Of a stretch of DNA of 64,000 bases, positions 30,346 to 41,559 are shown piece by piece (positions within the stretch are counted from its first letter, which is position 1; every line of letters begins with the position of its first letter). Made by a program: the position numbers and the translations under genes. A model generated the notes under the pieces. That model worked only from the letters and a program-made list of their open reading frames with translations, was not told the origin of the DNA and made no database searches. This stretch comes from Adenophora triphylla var. japonica (Eukaryota > Streptophyta > Magnoliopsida > Asterales > Campanulaceae): assembly GCA_022495995.1 (NCBI GenBank), contig JAFEMH010000975.1:1-64000 (forward strand), read 5' to 3'.

Positions 30346-31520
30346 TTAGGGGTGTGCCAGTGCCCAAAGCTCGGTATTATGAGCCCATTTAGTTGCGACA
30401 TAACGGGCTTCAATTTCAAAAGCCCAACATAGTGGATATTTAGCGGGCTCAAATTAACGGGCTTTTGCGGCTCGAACTTGATCGGCCCAAATTTAAAATT
30501 ACAAATTTCAACTTCAAGATCAAAAGAATTGTCATAAAATTAACAATTTAACATTACAATATTTGAAGCAGTCCCAAATTTAAAATTACAAATTTCACTG
30601 TTAGAAGATATTTCCTTCCTTAACAAATCCCCAGCACTTAGATGGGTGAATCTCAAGGTTCTAAAAAGCGCTAGGCGGATGCTAGGCGGCGGAGCCGGGC
30701 CTAGCGCCTAGTCGGGGACTAGTCGGGATTAGTCTGACCTGCAGGCGCTGAACCAGGCGTTGGAGTGCCTGGCCAGACAGGCCTGTGCGCCCAGCGGGGT
30801 CTTTTAACACCTGGAATCTAAAAGTCTCGACAATCTTCAAGCATTGGTACCTTTACTAACACCAGAGCCTCCTGAAAAAAGCATAAGCCAGAGTATAAGC
30901 ATAACTAGGGATAATTCAAGCAATACATAAACAATTTGAAAGCATCATAACAAAGGAAGAAAAATGCAACAGTAAGAAACTGCACAATTCTATGTACTTT
31001 TGCATATTAGAGAGTCCAAGTTATAATAGAAATGTCCTTAATTAACAAGGATGTAATTTGAGCTTCATATTCACAATATTCATAAGAAAAGGCCGCTCCA
31101 ATTTGGAGCCTCCAAAGACAAGAATATGTAGAATGATTCACATCCTAAGTTTATCTTCAAAATCATAACACATCGCTCTGCTTTAGGAAGCAAATAAATA
31201 AATAGTCAATTATCTAAGACAAAAGTTATGAATGGGTTTCTGCCTTTAGATAAGTTTTCACCTTCTGCCTACATTAAAAAGGAAACATTTTAATCATAGG
31301 ATATCATGAGAAACAGGGTAAAGATATAAATAAATACTAAATAGTATTTTGAAATATGCGGGCCGGGCCGAACCGGTCGAAGAACTATGAAAGCTCGATC
31401 TCAGCCCAAATCTCGCGGGCTTTCAAGCAGTCAAGCTCAACAGGATTGAAAACCTTGCGGGCGCAAACCTTGAGGGCACGAGCCTTACGGACTTAGCGGG
31501 CCGATGGGCGGCACACCCCT
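30346..31520. mobile_element. Non-autonomous hAT-like element
   Basis: A 1175 bp element has inverted ends TTAGGGGTGTGCC and GGCACACCCCT and an exact 8 bp flanking duplication ATGATTTA (30338-30345 and 31521-31528). Both ends are rich in GGGC/GCGGGC words, as in many plant hAT derivatives. There is no coding sequence. A small MITE lies inside (30653-30814). Confidence 0.85.
30653..30814. mobile_element. Small CTAAAAAGCG-type MITE inside the hAT-like element
   Basis: It starts CAAGGTTCTAAAAAGCGC, like the right end of the MITE at 25889-26391 read inversely, and ends with the diverged counterpart TCTTTTAACACCTGG. GAATCT occurs on both sides. It shares the AGGCGG-rich interior and is a shorter relative of the same family. 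Confidence 0.6.
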
Positions 31521-31528
31521 ATGATTTA

Positions 31529-32122
31529 GCCATCTTTTGCTTATTTTTCATGAGCCACCTGAAATAATTTTCAGGTCAATCCCACATTGGCAGGATCGCA
31601 ACTTTTGAATATATGGCCCACACAATTTAGCTACTTACGGTAGTCTTATTAATTTACTACTTTTTTTCCCACATTGAATAACATTTTGAATTTAAAAGTT
31701 ATTTTAAAAATATTAATTTTTAATAAAAAAATATAAAAAAATTATCTTATTCGCTTCCAAAGTTTTAGTTTTACAAAAAATATAAATAATCATGAAAATT
31801 CAATTTGAGACGGATGAAATAATTTAAATAAATGCGAAAAACTTATCTAGCTCGCCATTAAATCTGTCATTTTTCAATGGTTGCACATGTTTGATTCCAA
31901 TCAGTTGCTTATGTAGGAACAAGTTCCATGAGAACACGTTAACATGTCCTCATGAATTAGTTACACGTTGTCATTCTTACCCACATTAATCATTCATAAT
32001 TTTAAGCTCTCTAATTTCAATATAAATTTTTCATGTCATTCCATTCAAATTGTCCTTCATCATTTCTAGACTTCAATAAATTTTCCATTACATTTCCAGC
32101 TGCATAAATTTGATCGATAAAA
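31529..32122 (+). promoter_or_regulatory. Upstream region of the PP2-B type F-box gene
   Basis: AT-rich sequence with a TATA-like box (CAATATAAATTT, about 32018-32029) about 100 bp before the ATG. No other gene or repeat is recognised in it. Confidence 0.5.
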
Positions 32123-33399
32123 ATGAAGTTTGAACATTTACCGGAAGAATGTATTGCCGATATTCTTTCTCGGACATCTCCTTTAGATGCTTGTCAAGCT
32201 TCTTTAGTCTCTATCAACGTCAGGAACGCAACTCAATCCGATCTCTTATGGGAAACTTTCTTGCCTTCTAATTATCGGGAAATTCTCTCGACGTTAGTAA
32301 CTCCGATAAATTATACATCTAAGAAGGAGTTGTTTGTCATGCTTTCTTTCCGCCCTCATCTCATTGATGGAGGCACCAAGGTTAGTGATAAAACATGCAA
32401 TTTTTATAATTTTATTCGCTTAAATATACAGGCACAAATACAAATGATTTTTTGTTTTTTATTTTTATTTGGGACCGATGAAAATGATGGACAAAATAAA
32501 TCTGATCCCCTTCGAATAAAATTTTATTATATTTACATTTATTCTCTCTTTTAGAAAGAGCTTGAAATGAAGAAAAAAATATCTTGCACTAAAAACATGA
32601 AAATAAAAAAAAAACAATTTTACCCTCTTCAAGAAAACACAACATTAAGTTATTATTTAACATTACTATCTAAAAATAAATCTGATCCCCTAATAATGAA
32701 ATTCTGGCTTTGCCACCGACAAATGTGACTTATTTTTTATGAATTGAATATATGCAGGCATTCTCGATTGATAAGTCAACGGGGAAGACCATCTACATGT
32801 TAAGTGCAAGGGAGCTTTATATTCCATGGTCAACCAATGGTCTCTGCTGGTGCTGGAAACCACTACTCCAATCCAGGTTAATTTCTACTCATTTTAGTTA
32901 AAAGTAAGTTAATTGACTATATATATTGATGATCATTTCAAAATGTTACGTTTTTAACAGATTTTTAGAAGTGGTGGAGCTTGTAATGGTTTGTTGGCTT
33001 GAGATCAATGGCAAAACAAACACGCGAATGCTTTCACCAAATACCCTTTACGGCGCCTATCTCATTGTCAAGATTGAGAAAAGAGCGTTCGGACTAGACA
33101 CTGTGGCATCAGAGGTGTCAGTCGAGCTTGAGGACAGTCATTTACGAAGAACTATCTGTTTGCGTCATAGTGAATGTAGCAATGAGAGCGAGAAACGTAT
33201 ATGCAAGATGAACAAGGTTGAAAACTCGAGATCAAGAGTTTTTCGAGAACGCGAAGATGGGTGGTTGGAGATAGAACTAGGTGAGTTTTATAATGATGGG
33301 TTAAGTGAGAAAGAGGTGAAAATGAGCCTAAGGGAGGTTAAGGGTGTGCATTTGAAAGGAGGGATTGTTGTTGAGGGAATTCAAGTTAGACCAAAGTAA
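32123..33399 (+). CDS. F-box protein of the PP2-B (phloem protein 2-like) family, three exons
   Basis: Exons are 32123-32380, 32758-32876 and 32961-33399. The introns have GT...AG ends, and the joined length is 816 bp (271 residues). The N-terminus is an F-box (LPEECIADILSRTSPLDACQ, residues about 5-45), which would bind SKP1 in an SCF ubiquitin ligase. The rest is the PP2 domain: STGKTIYMLSARELYIPWST, then FLEVVELVMVCWLEINGKTN, RMLSPNTLYGAYLIVKIEKR and DGWLEIELGEFYNDGLSEKE. The PP2 domain is expected to bind glycans. Length and order agree with plant F-box PP2-B proteins. The substrate cannot be told from sequence. I see no lesion. Confidence 0.93.
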
Positions 33400-33823
33400 A
33401 GTTGGACTTGATTATAAGAATTAAGGTTATGCTATGGCTAATAATCATTTAAGGTATCATGCTATTCCAAAATTTATAAATAAACACGTACCTATTTGAT
33501 AAATATAACATCATATTATTATTTTTATTTTCGATTTCAAGATATATTTGGAACCGTTAAAAAAGATAATGGAATAGGATGTTATCTTATTCTATTGATG
33601 TCAATTATTCTGATATCCTTTTTAACGGGCATCCACGTTTCTTCCATATTTGAAAACAAACATGAAAGCATGCTATTATGTAGTATATCAAATTAAAAAT
33701 TTGTTAGTAAAATTTGGTATAGCAAGCTAACCAAAATGGCTTTTTTTTTTTTTTTTACTTTTATCCTAAATTGTTTATGGTTGTTTTTATTCTTGAATTT
33801 TATGATATTAGTTGGTTATTGTC

Positions 33824-33826
<3 letters not shown>

Positions 33827-33876
<50 letters not shown>
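33827..33876. repeat. (TC)25 microsatellite
   Basis: Fifty bases of pure TC repeat, about 430 bp after the F-box gene. Confidence 0.98.
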
Positions 33877-33880
<4 letters not shown>

Positions 33881-35102
33881 ACAAACAGTTGGAAATTTGG
33901 CTCTTGGCTTAATTTTGAGTGAGTTTCATCTATGGGTCACATTAAATTTGACCAAAGTTAATTCTTATATTCATTGTATGTTATATCATAATGTAAATTG
34001 GTGTTTTGGTGAAAGACAAATTATTAATGAAGTTCATAGTTCTAACACCTCAAACTTTTACATTTAGGTGACTTTAATATCAATGATGAAATGGATTTTG
34101 TTGTCATCTCACATGGGAAGGAGAAGACAACTACCCACTTGGTTGGTCATATAAAGTGCTTTATTGTCTCATATCCCACATGGGACTCGGAATGAAAGTT
34201 GAAGTGTTTTAAATAAAAATTACACTTCATGGTCCCTTGTTTAAGTATTAAATTAGGTGGCTTGAATCCCTTACCACACACGCGCGCTTGTTCGGCTAGG
34301 GCTTTGGGGTGGGTATTTGTGCGAATTGGTTTGGTTTGGGGCAACCTTCAAAGGATGGATGCTTTCATGCCCACCTCCTGTTATTTTTTAGTCAAAGTTT
34401 ATTTGAGGTTTTCAATTTTACAATTTGGTTCATCAGTTTCTTGACGGGACTCTAAGTGTGCAGTCTTTGAATCTTAACAGATTCAGAAGACTGGAAGTCT
34501 ACTCGATCAGCTTCAAGAGAGAGTTTTTCTCCTGAGCGAATTGATAGAACTCAAAACGTGTATATAAGGACGATCTCTCTTCTTATTAGATTTCTAACCG
34601 AAAAATATGGAGCTAGTATTTTTATCTGCGATAATTGTTTTTGTTCCAGATTGTGTCATTCGAGTGTGCGATTCAGGCAAATTGAGATAAAGTCGAAGTT
34701 GAATTCGTACATGTGTGCAGACAATCTTGGTATGTATTATGTGATCGTTTTAGCCTTGAAGAAAATTACATGTAACTGAAGCTGAACGAATTAGGGGAAA
34801 TATTTTCTTTTAAGACAATCTTGCTAAAACGACTCAATCAGTCATGATAAGTTGTTCTAACTTTGTTTTTGTTTGTTTTCATGTTAGGCCTTTTTTGTTG
34901 TTATGTTTGCGATTGGCTTAATAATATTGTTTCTATTATTACATGATTTTCCCTTATTAATCTGTTAATCTGTCTTTGTATATTTATAATATTCCAACTC
35001 AAACTGTATCAAGCAACAAAATGGCCAAAACCTATTCGTTTCACAATTGATAGAATTAATACTCATAACAAAACTACATGATTATCCATTCTTTTTTTAT
35101 AC
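33877..35102. other. Intergenic stretch without a recognisable gene
   Basis: AT-rich sequence. Around 34165-34190 is TATCCCACATGGGACTCGG, which recalls the plant snRNA upstream element, but no snRNA follows. Open frames are short, lack family motifs and are not called. Confidence 0.5.
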
Positions 35103-35344
35103 TAGGGGTGTAAATGGTTCGGTTTGAAGAAATTTACGAAACGAACCACTAGTCATCGGTTTGGAAAATTTCCAAACTGAACTGAACCATGAAAAAATTA
35201 AATCGAACCAAACCAAACAGCTATGGTTTGGTTTGGTTTGGTTCAAACCACGATTTAACCATGTGGTTCAAACCATGTTTCAGACTGGGGTCCATATCGT
35301 GGTACATACTGTGGTTTAGACTACGCACTTCTAGAAACAGGGGC

Positions 35345-35555
35345 ATTACCGACGGACTTTTACCGACGGACGAAGTCCGTCGGTGATACCGACGGAAAAT
35401 TTTCATTTACCGACGGAAATTTAATTTAATTTACCGGGAATTAAAATTTTTAAAATTTCGTTTTGTCCGTCGGTAATTGATTAAGTTCCGTCGGTATTAC
35501 CGACGGACATAGTCCGTCGGTATTTACCGACGGACTATGTCCGTCGGTAACAAAT
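35345..35555. repeat. Left subterminal repeats of the CACTA element
   Basis: Direct and inverted copies of ACCGACGGAC/GTCCGTCGGT are about ten in 210 bp. In CACTA elements such words bind the TNPA-type protein. Confidence 0.92.
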
Positions 35556-36517
35556 CCATATATATAAACGCGTTTCTTCCCCATTTTTAATTACGTATCA
35601 TTTTTATTACGATCGATCCTCCGTTCCATCCTCGGTTCGCGAACCCTAACGTCGCGCCAAAGGGCCTTGAGCCGTGGCCGCCGAGGCCTCGCAGGCCTGT
35701 AGCCGGTAAAGTCTTCTTCTCTCTCGATCGCTTTTCTCTCTCGGCTCGATTTCTCTCTCTCACTTTCTCTCTCTCTCTCGGCACCGCCGCCAAGAAGAAC
35801 ACGCCGTCCACGCCGTCGCCGCCGTTTCTTTCCATCGCCGTTGCCGTCGCCGGTACGTTATCTCTCTCTCTCGCTTTCTCTCTCTCAATCGTTCTCTCTC
35901 TCACTCGATTTATGCTGTAGTATATCCGTTTGCAAGTAGAGGGCTGATTTTGTTACTTCAAACAATTTCATTTTTCTGTATCGACATACAAAAATAATTA
36001 AATGGTAAATTCGGTGACGTGGTTTTAACAACATTCTACTTGGTTCATTATTTGAGAAACTTAATATATTGACCACTTGGCTCGGATTAGGTGAATCACA
36101 GAGTAATCTATTAAGGTTTGAGAAAATATGAAATGACCTACAGATCTTGTGTGCATTGAGGTGGTTAGTAAAAGGAAAACTTAATTGTATTGATATTTGA
36201 GATAGTATTTACTCCCTCCATCCCGCTAATATTCGCACTAATAATGTTTGCGCGAGAATTAAGGAATATGATATTTTTTGATTGGTATTTGTAAGAACCC
36301 TAATTTGTTTTTGATTCTAATGTTCATGATTATTGATTGGTATTTGTGTGAATTTTCAAATATTTGAATGTTTGATGCTTGATTGGTCCTCCGATTTAGG
36401 TTGTTTGCATTTTCTAACTAGTTTATCAAGCTGGGTTTTGGAAGTGGCTCTTCATTATACCTAATTGGTAGTTAATTAGGCTTTAAATAGATTGAGGTAC
36501 AACTCTATTTAAAATAT

Positions 36518-36763
36518 AAATAAGATGAGAGCCTTTTTCACCCACAGCTATCAAAATTCGTCTTCTTTGATCAAGGAAGACGAAGTAAACAAGTTCATTA
36601 CCGTTTGAGTAAAGGATTTTCTGTTTAATAAGAGTAAATAACTCTTATTAAACAGAAAATCCTTGACTCAAACGGCAATGAACTTGTTTGCTCTGTCTTT
36701 CTTGGTCTAAGATGAGATTGGGTTTTGATAGTTGTGGATGAGAACGACTCTTATCTTGTTTAT
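36518..36763. other. Long near-perfect hairpin (about 120 bp arms) in the CACTA element
   Basis: Arm 36518-36635 is followed by a 5 bp spacer and its reverse complement to about 36763. The inner 45 bp (TTCATTACCGTTTGAGTAAA, then GGATTTTCTGTTTAATAAGA) pair almost perfectly; mismatches increase outwards. No target duplication was found. It could be a foldback MITE or a small-RNA precursor; both are inference. Confidence 0.85.
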
Positions 36764-37077
36764 AAATGTTAATTTAATTCATCATTGTAAAATTTCAAAT
36801 TTTACAATAAAGAATTAATATTTAAAATTATTCACAATATTAATAATTTAAAAAATATGATAGATGTGTGTGTTAATTAATTATTGTAAAATTATGCATT
36901 TTACTAAGTAATGAATAAAAATTAATGTTACGACGTGACGTTGTGACGGTTGAAACACAAAAGCTTAGAAACCCGTTTTAAGAATCTTTAACTTATCATG
37001 TTGAGTGTCAACATGTAGTCATCGATTCTTAAATTGTCCGTGTGGACGATCTTGAAATGCACGATTATATGATTTGT

Positions 37078-37353
37078 AAATATCATCATTGTCTATTAAA
37101 AATTGCTTGAATAGTCGATAGTTGAGATATTTCGCTGCATTAATCCTATTGTTCTCCGAGTGTATACTAGACATATATGGTTGATTACACACCGTCGATT
37201 CTAATCGATAGTGTTTGATTGATCTAGTCTACGTCGTGCACTTGGAGACCATGAGGTTATCGCCGAAATTTCTTGATTTTCGATTATAAAGCAAGTAGAC
37301 AAGGTGATATTTGCAATTCATACGTGTATTCGGGATGGGATAGAAGCCAACCC
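37078..37353 (+). repeat. Left copy of a 280 bp direct repeat within the CACTA element
   Basis: It matches 40091-40370 in the same orientation with scattered differences (for example TATCATCATTGTCTATTAAA against TATCATTATTGTCTATTAAA). The pair brackets the transposase genes. A short third match to its end (GATAGAAGCCAACCCC) is at about 37468. Confidence 0.9.
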
Positions 37354-37610
37354 AATTCTAAACCTAATGGACATGAATTGTCCTTTCATCATAGGAAATG
37401 ATATACTTTACAACAAAGAATTAAATATTAATATTTAAAATATTAATAATTAAAAAAATGTTTAATAAGGTGTGCGATAGAAGCCAACCCCAATTCTAAA
37501 CCTAAAGAAACATGTCTTGTTGCTTTTAAGTTTGTAATCCAAATTTAGGGAATTATAATGCGTTAATTACATCTAAATTGTTAATACATTATGAAATGCA
37601 GGAGTTAATT

Positions 37611-38215
37611 ATGTCTGGAGATGATCGTAGTTGGATGGATAATCGTAGTAATCCCTAGAAGGCGGGTGTCGAACTCAATTCTTAGAAGGTTTAGAACATT
37701 TTGTGGAGTTTGCTAGAGCGCATCCCAGTGCATGCGTGGTGATAAGATTAGGTGTGCTTGGAAAAAGTGTAAGAATAGAAAATATCTGAGTGTTGGATGG
37801 GTAAAGAAACATGTTTTAGAGTCGTGGTTTGTTGATGGTTACAAGGTATGGATAGCGCACGGGGAGCGTTATGTGGTTGAAACAAGTGTTCGCAATCATC
37901 CTACCGTATCAAGTGGTCCGCCAAGGGAACCTGAACATTTGATTGATGAAGAGGAGCCGTCATTCTACGGTTTGGATGATATGGTTCGAAATGCTGGCCG
38001 GCCCAGAGTTTGATTGGAACCCTAATCCAACAGAGGCACCAAATCCCGTGCAAAGAAGTTTATGGATTTAATGGACTCTGCAAATGAGAAAATTCATCCC
38101 GGTGCAAAGGCTGCAGTGTTAGAGCAAGTGACCGAGCTTCTAAATATTAAGGCCGATACAAATATGAGCCAAAGATACTTACGATCGTATAATGTCATGG
38201 GGGACATCTGATGCT
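37611..38215 (+). pseudogene. N-terminal part of a CACTA TNP2-like transposase
   Basis: ATG at 37611 begins MSGDDRSWMDNRSNP, then a stop. The continuation is in frame at 37732: RGDKIRCAWKKCKNRKYLSV and WVKKHVLESWFVDGYKVWIA, which is the transposase-associated domain (a CysHis zinc-type module) at the start of plant CACTA transposases. An acidic linker follows and then a decayed stretch (NPTEAPNPV...). Several stops and frame changes occur, and the intron structure is not resolved. Confidence 0.85.
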
Positions 38216-38470
38216 ACCCGAAGAAAATAATATGGTTCACAATTTTTATGAGACGAAAAAGTTGGTGGCGGCGACGGTCTTCTGGGTATGTTAAAATTGA
38301 TGTTTGCAAGAATCGGTTGCATGCTTTTTTTATAAAGAAAATGAGGCCTCGATACATGTTCAATATGTGGACTTCATAGGTATAAGCCACAACCGCGCGG
38401 TATGCCAGCACAAGAAAACGTGCCTCGGAGTATGATTACGTTAATATGCAAGCTTGAATTCCCGCCATCG
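38216..38470 (+). pseudogene. Fragment of the CACTA transposase core
   Basis: Across three phases the pieces FYETKKLV, CKN/CMLFYKENE-like and a cysteine-rich CGF.RYKP-like segment of the TNP2 transposase can be recognised. The DDE core beyond this is missing, and the sequence jumps to the DUF4218 region at 38511, so most of the catalytic domain is deleted. Confidence 0.65.
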
Positions 38471-38510
38471 ATTTCTTGATTCAATGGAGCATTTACAATT
38501 CACCTAGCTT

Positions 38511-38880
38511 ATGAAGCTAGAGTTGGAGGACTCTCCTTCGTATAGATGGATGTATCCATTTGAACGATTTTTGGGGAGTTTGAAAAAGAAAATGAGCAAT
38601 AGAGCAAAAGTTGAGGCATCTATGTCTCGAATCAGTGATTGTCCGATGAAATTGTGTCGTTGTTTCAACATATTTTCACCCGACATTGAGACAAGGTTCA
38701 ATAAAGTGGGACGCAATTATGATGGGGGAGTCACCGATCCCGATGCAAAAATTTCAGTTTTTCTTCTCCCGGTCGATTCCTCGAAAGTGCACGCGCATGC
38801 TAAGCAAAAAGAGAATTAGATGCGGCTAAACTCTATATTCTCCTTAATGCCGAGGTCGAGGACTACTTGAAGTAAGCATT
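38511..38880 (+). pseudogene. DUF4218-type domain of the CACTA transposase
   Basis: The open frame reads YRWMYPFERFLGSLKKKMSN and RAKVEASMSRISDCPMKLCR, then NIFSPDIETRFNKVGRNYDG, as in the DUF4218 region that follows the catalytic core in TNP2 proteins. It stops at 38817 and the expected LNAEVEDYL end is readable in another phase at about 38845. Confidence 0.88.
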
Positions 38881-39086
38881 CTTCATTTGTCACTAAGTAA
38901 TGTTAATCCTAATAACTTTAAGACGAACTAAGCAACTTTATGTTCTCCTTGAATGCGCATGTTCAAGAAGAACATGGGAGACATTGCGCCCGAATTGATT
39001 TCAATAATACGACACGAATTTCCCGGTGTTTAATAATTATGTAAATGCCAATTCATTAATTCAATGTTTTTAATAGAATTTGAAGT

Positions 39087-39895
39087 ATGAGTTTTTTATT
39101 ATCTATGTGTTTTTATTTAGATTTTGAACAACCTCGAGATGCAAAAGCCGCGAGATTACAAGCATTAGCACACGGTCCGAAGAGTGAATATATAAGGGAT
39201 ATTTTGTCAATGGCTACGTATTCCACACCAAAGAATATGGCCAAACGAAATCAACTTGGAATAGCGGGGTCAATCTCAAGGGAAATCTCGATTATTATGG
39301 CGTATTGAAAGAAGTTATTGAATTGGAGTACTTGCTTGGAAATTCTGTAGTTCTTTTCAATTGTGAGTGGCGGGACGCTGAGCGAGGCATTAATAAACAT
39401 GGCACTTTTGATCTCGTTGACTTAAAGCATTCTTCTAGTCATAATGGTGATGATGTGTTCATTCTTGCATCTCAAGCACAACAGGTGTATATGACCCCCT
39501 ACCCCCGTCGACGAAGAGAGTCTAGCGGATGGTGGGCCGTATGGAAAACCAAAGCAAGAAGCACTTTTGATTTACCATTGCGTGAAAAAACGTCTACTTC
39601 AAATATTGATTCATCATTACATGATTGTTATCAGGAAGAGGAAATGCCTATACCTCCGATTATTGACTTGAATGATAATGTCGAGGAGGATGAAGCATTA
39701 ATGGCCGAAAACACTCGTCCACCAGGGGAGGAAGTCACTTTCAATGAAATCGATGATGACAATGTGGAGGATGAGGAAGGAGAAGGGTATATATCTGGGT
39801 CCGATGATGAAGATGAGGAAGAAGACGACGACGAGGAAACTAGTGAAGAAGAAATTGAATTTTGTAGTGATAGTGATCAAGATTGTAGTGAATGA
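39087..39895 (+). pseudogene. DUF4216-type C-terminal region of the CACTA transposase
   Basis: 39087-39308 reads DAKAARLQALAHGPKSEYIR, then YSTPKNMAKRNQLGIAGSIS, with a stop. 39305-39895 (196 codons) reads VIELEYLLGNSVVLFNCEWR, DLVDLKHSSSHNGDDVFILA, QAQQVYMTPYPRRRRESSGW and an acidic tail (DDEDEEEDDDEETSEEE). This is the usual C-terminal domain and tail of TNP2-like proteins. The second frame is open but has no separate start of its own. Confidence 0.9.
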
Positions 39896-39964
39896 ATCAG
39901 TTTAGTTTTAATTCAGATAATGTTTTGTATATAATGTTTTGTACATTTTATATCACTTATCACT

Positions 39965-39969
<5 letters not shown>

Positions 39970-40009
<40 letters not shown>

Positions 40010-40077
40010 GACATAAATATAATAATAATAAATAAAAAATAAAATAATCAATAAAAATAAAAATAAAAATATACATA
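39970..40077. repeat. (ATA)n and AAAAT-rich microsatellite tract
   Basis: A run of about 13 AAT/ATA triplets is followed by AATAAAAATAAAA units, just after the transposase stop. Confidence 0.95.
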
Positions 40078-40090
40078 TATGTATATATAT

Positions 40091-40370
40091 AAATATCATT
40101 ATTGTCTATTAAAATTGCTTGAATTGTCGATAGTTGAAATATTTCGGTTGCATTAATCCTATTGTTCTCTGAGTGTATACTAGACATATATGGTTGATTA
40201 CACTGTCGATTATAATCGATAGTGTTTGATTGACCTAGTCTACGTCGTGCACTTGGAGACCATGGGGGTTATGTTTGTCAAAATTTCTTGATTTTCGATT
40301 ATAAAGCAAGTAGACAAAGTGATATTTGCAATTCATGCGTGTATTTCGGGATGGGATAGAAGCCAACCCC
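40091..40370 (+). repeat. Right copy of the 280 bp direct repeat within the CACTA element
   Basis: Partner of 37078-37353. It lies downstream of the DUF4216 frame and directly before a second hairpin. Confidence 0.9.
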
Positions 40371-40408
40371 AGCTACTATCACGTACAACCACTACCATGG
40401 GGTTATCC

Positions 40409-40546
40409 GAGTGGAAAATCTCAAGTTTTTTGCACAAGCGTTAGGCCCAAAGATTGAAACTTTGATTAATTATTATAATAATAAATCTACTTTCAAAGTT
40501 TCAATCTTTGGGCCAAATGCTTGTGCAAACTTGATATTTTCCACTC
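40409..40546. other. Second hairpin in the CACTA element (about 55 bp arms)
   Basis: The left arm begins GAGTGGAAAAT and runs through GCCCAAAGATTGAAACTTTGA to 40465. The right arm 40493-40546 is its reverse complement with a few mismatches and ends ATTTTCCACTC. The loop is 27 bp. Size and pairing resemble a plant miRNA-type foldback, but no expression evidence exists here. Confidence 0.8.
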
Positions 40547-40769
40547 CAGCTCATTATAAATGTAAACCCTCTCTCTCTCCATTATTTACTGTTTTCATAT
40601 TGTCATTTCTATTTTAAAGCTGCAAGAAGTGCAATGCTGACAGGACACCAAGTCCACACTGTTACCCACGTTTTGTTTACTTGGTTACTCTTTACATGCT
40701 ATGTAATATTTAAATTTTGTTCTACTTGATAATATTTTCTGTCTACATATATAATATACTAGTTTAGAT

Positions 40770-40978
40770 ATGTCGGGTCGAGGTGGCAATCGTTCAAAGA
40801 GAGGGAAGGTTGCGGGTTTTGTCCATCGTCTTGTTTCACCAAGGACGGGAGGGAGGATCTACTTCTGAGTTACGGGACGTAGTGAACCATCCGAGCGGAG
40901 TTAATTTGGACGCAATTATTAATGAGGAAGGAAAAATGGAAATATATATCTCTCCCAAAGTGGCCGCAAGTATCATTT
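40770..40978 (+). pseudogene. Possible relic of the second (TNPA-like) CACTA gene
   Basis: ATG at 40770 starts MSGRGGNRSKRGKVAGFVHR, but a stop follows after 32 codons. Another phase is open for 65 codons (40783-40980). The position downstream of the transposase and the basic start fit a TNPA-type gene, but I see no diagnostic domain. Confidence 0.3.
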
Positions 40979-41183
40979 AATTGTAAATGTCATATATATA
41001 ATGTTTACATTTTATTATTGTCTTTTTATTTGTATATATATTGATATATTGTTTTTAATTAATATCTTGATAGGTTTATACATGCATGGTGGTGGTAGCA
41101 TTGCTTGGCGGTGGCGCGCTCGTGGTTGTTAAACATGAATTTTCATTGACATGTAATTAAACAAACAAACATATGTAGTTTCT

Positions 41184-41347
41184 TTTTCCCTTTCCCTTTT
41201 CCCCGGCAGTTTCCCCCTTCCCTTTTCCCCTTCCCTTTCCCCTTTCCCCTTTCCCCGGCCGTTTCCCTTTCCCCTTTCCCCGGCCGTTTCCCTTTCCCTT
41301 TCCCCTTTCCCTTTCCCTTTCCCGGCGGTTTCCCCTTTCCCCTTCCC
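41184..41347. repeat. CCCTTT-rich polypyrimidine tract
   Basis: About 165 bp of TTTCCC/CCCCTT units with CCGGCCGTTTCCC interruptions. On the minus strand it is a run of GGGAAA and GGGG blocks. Confidence 0.95.
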
Positions 41348-41559
41348 ACGTCGCTTGATTTGGACAAACATATGTATTTTATTTGATGTACTGGCGAAAC
41401 GGGTTGTTTGTGTGTGTTTGTAGTTTGTAATTGGGTTGTTTGTGTGTGTTTGTAGTTTGTAGTTTGTAGTTGTTTAAAACAGGTTGTTTGAACAGGTTTC
41501 TGACCTTTTACAGGTGGTTTAATAATAAAACAAAATTTTTTTTTTAAAATCTGGCCAGA

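Noticed and set aside
34165..34230. snRNA gene promoter (upstream element TCCCACATSG plus TATA)
   Set aside because: The match is partial and no U1, U2, U4, U5 or U6 sequence follows at the expected distance.
35587..35904. Minus-strand 105-codon Arg/Glu-rich frame in the CACTA leader
   Set aside because: It is a translation of CT/GA-rich untranslated sequence (TCTCTCTC runs) with no family match.
41129..41371. Minus-strand open frames rich in Gly, Lys and Arg
   Set aside because: They are translations of the GGGAAA tract, open in two phases at once.
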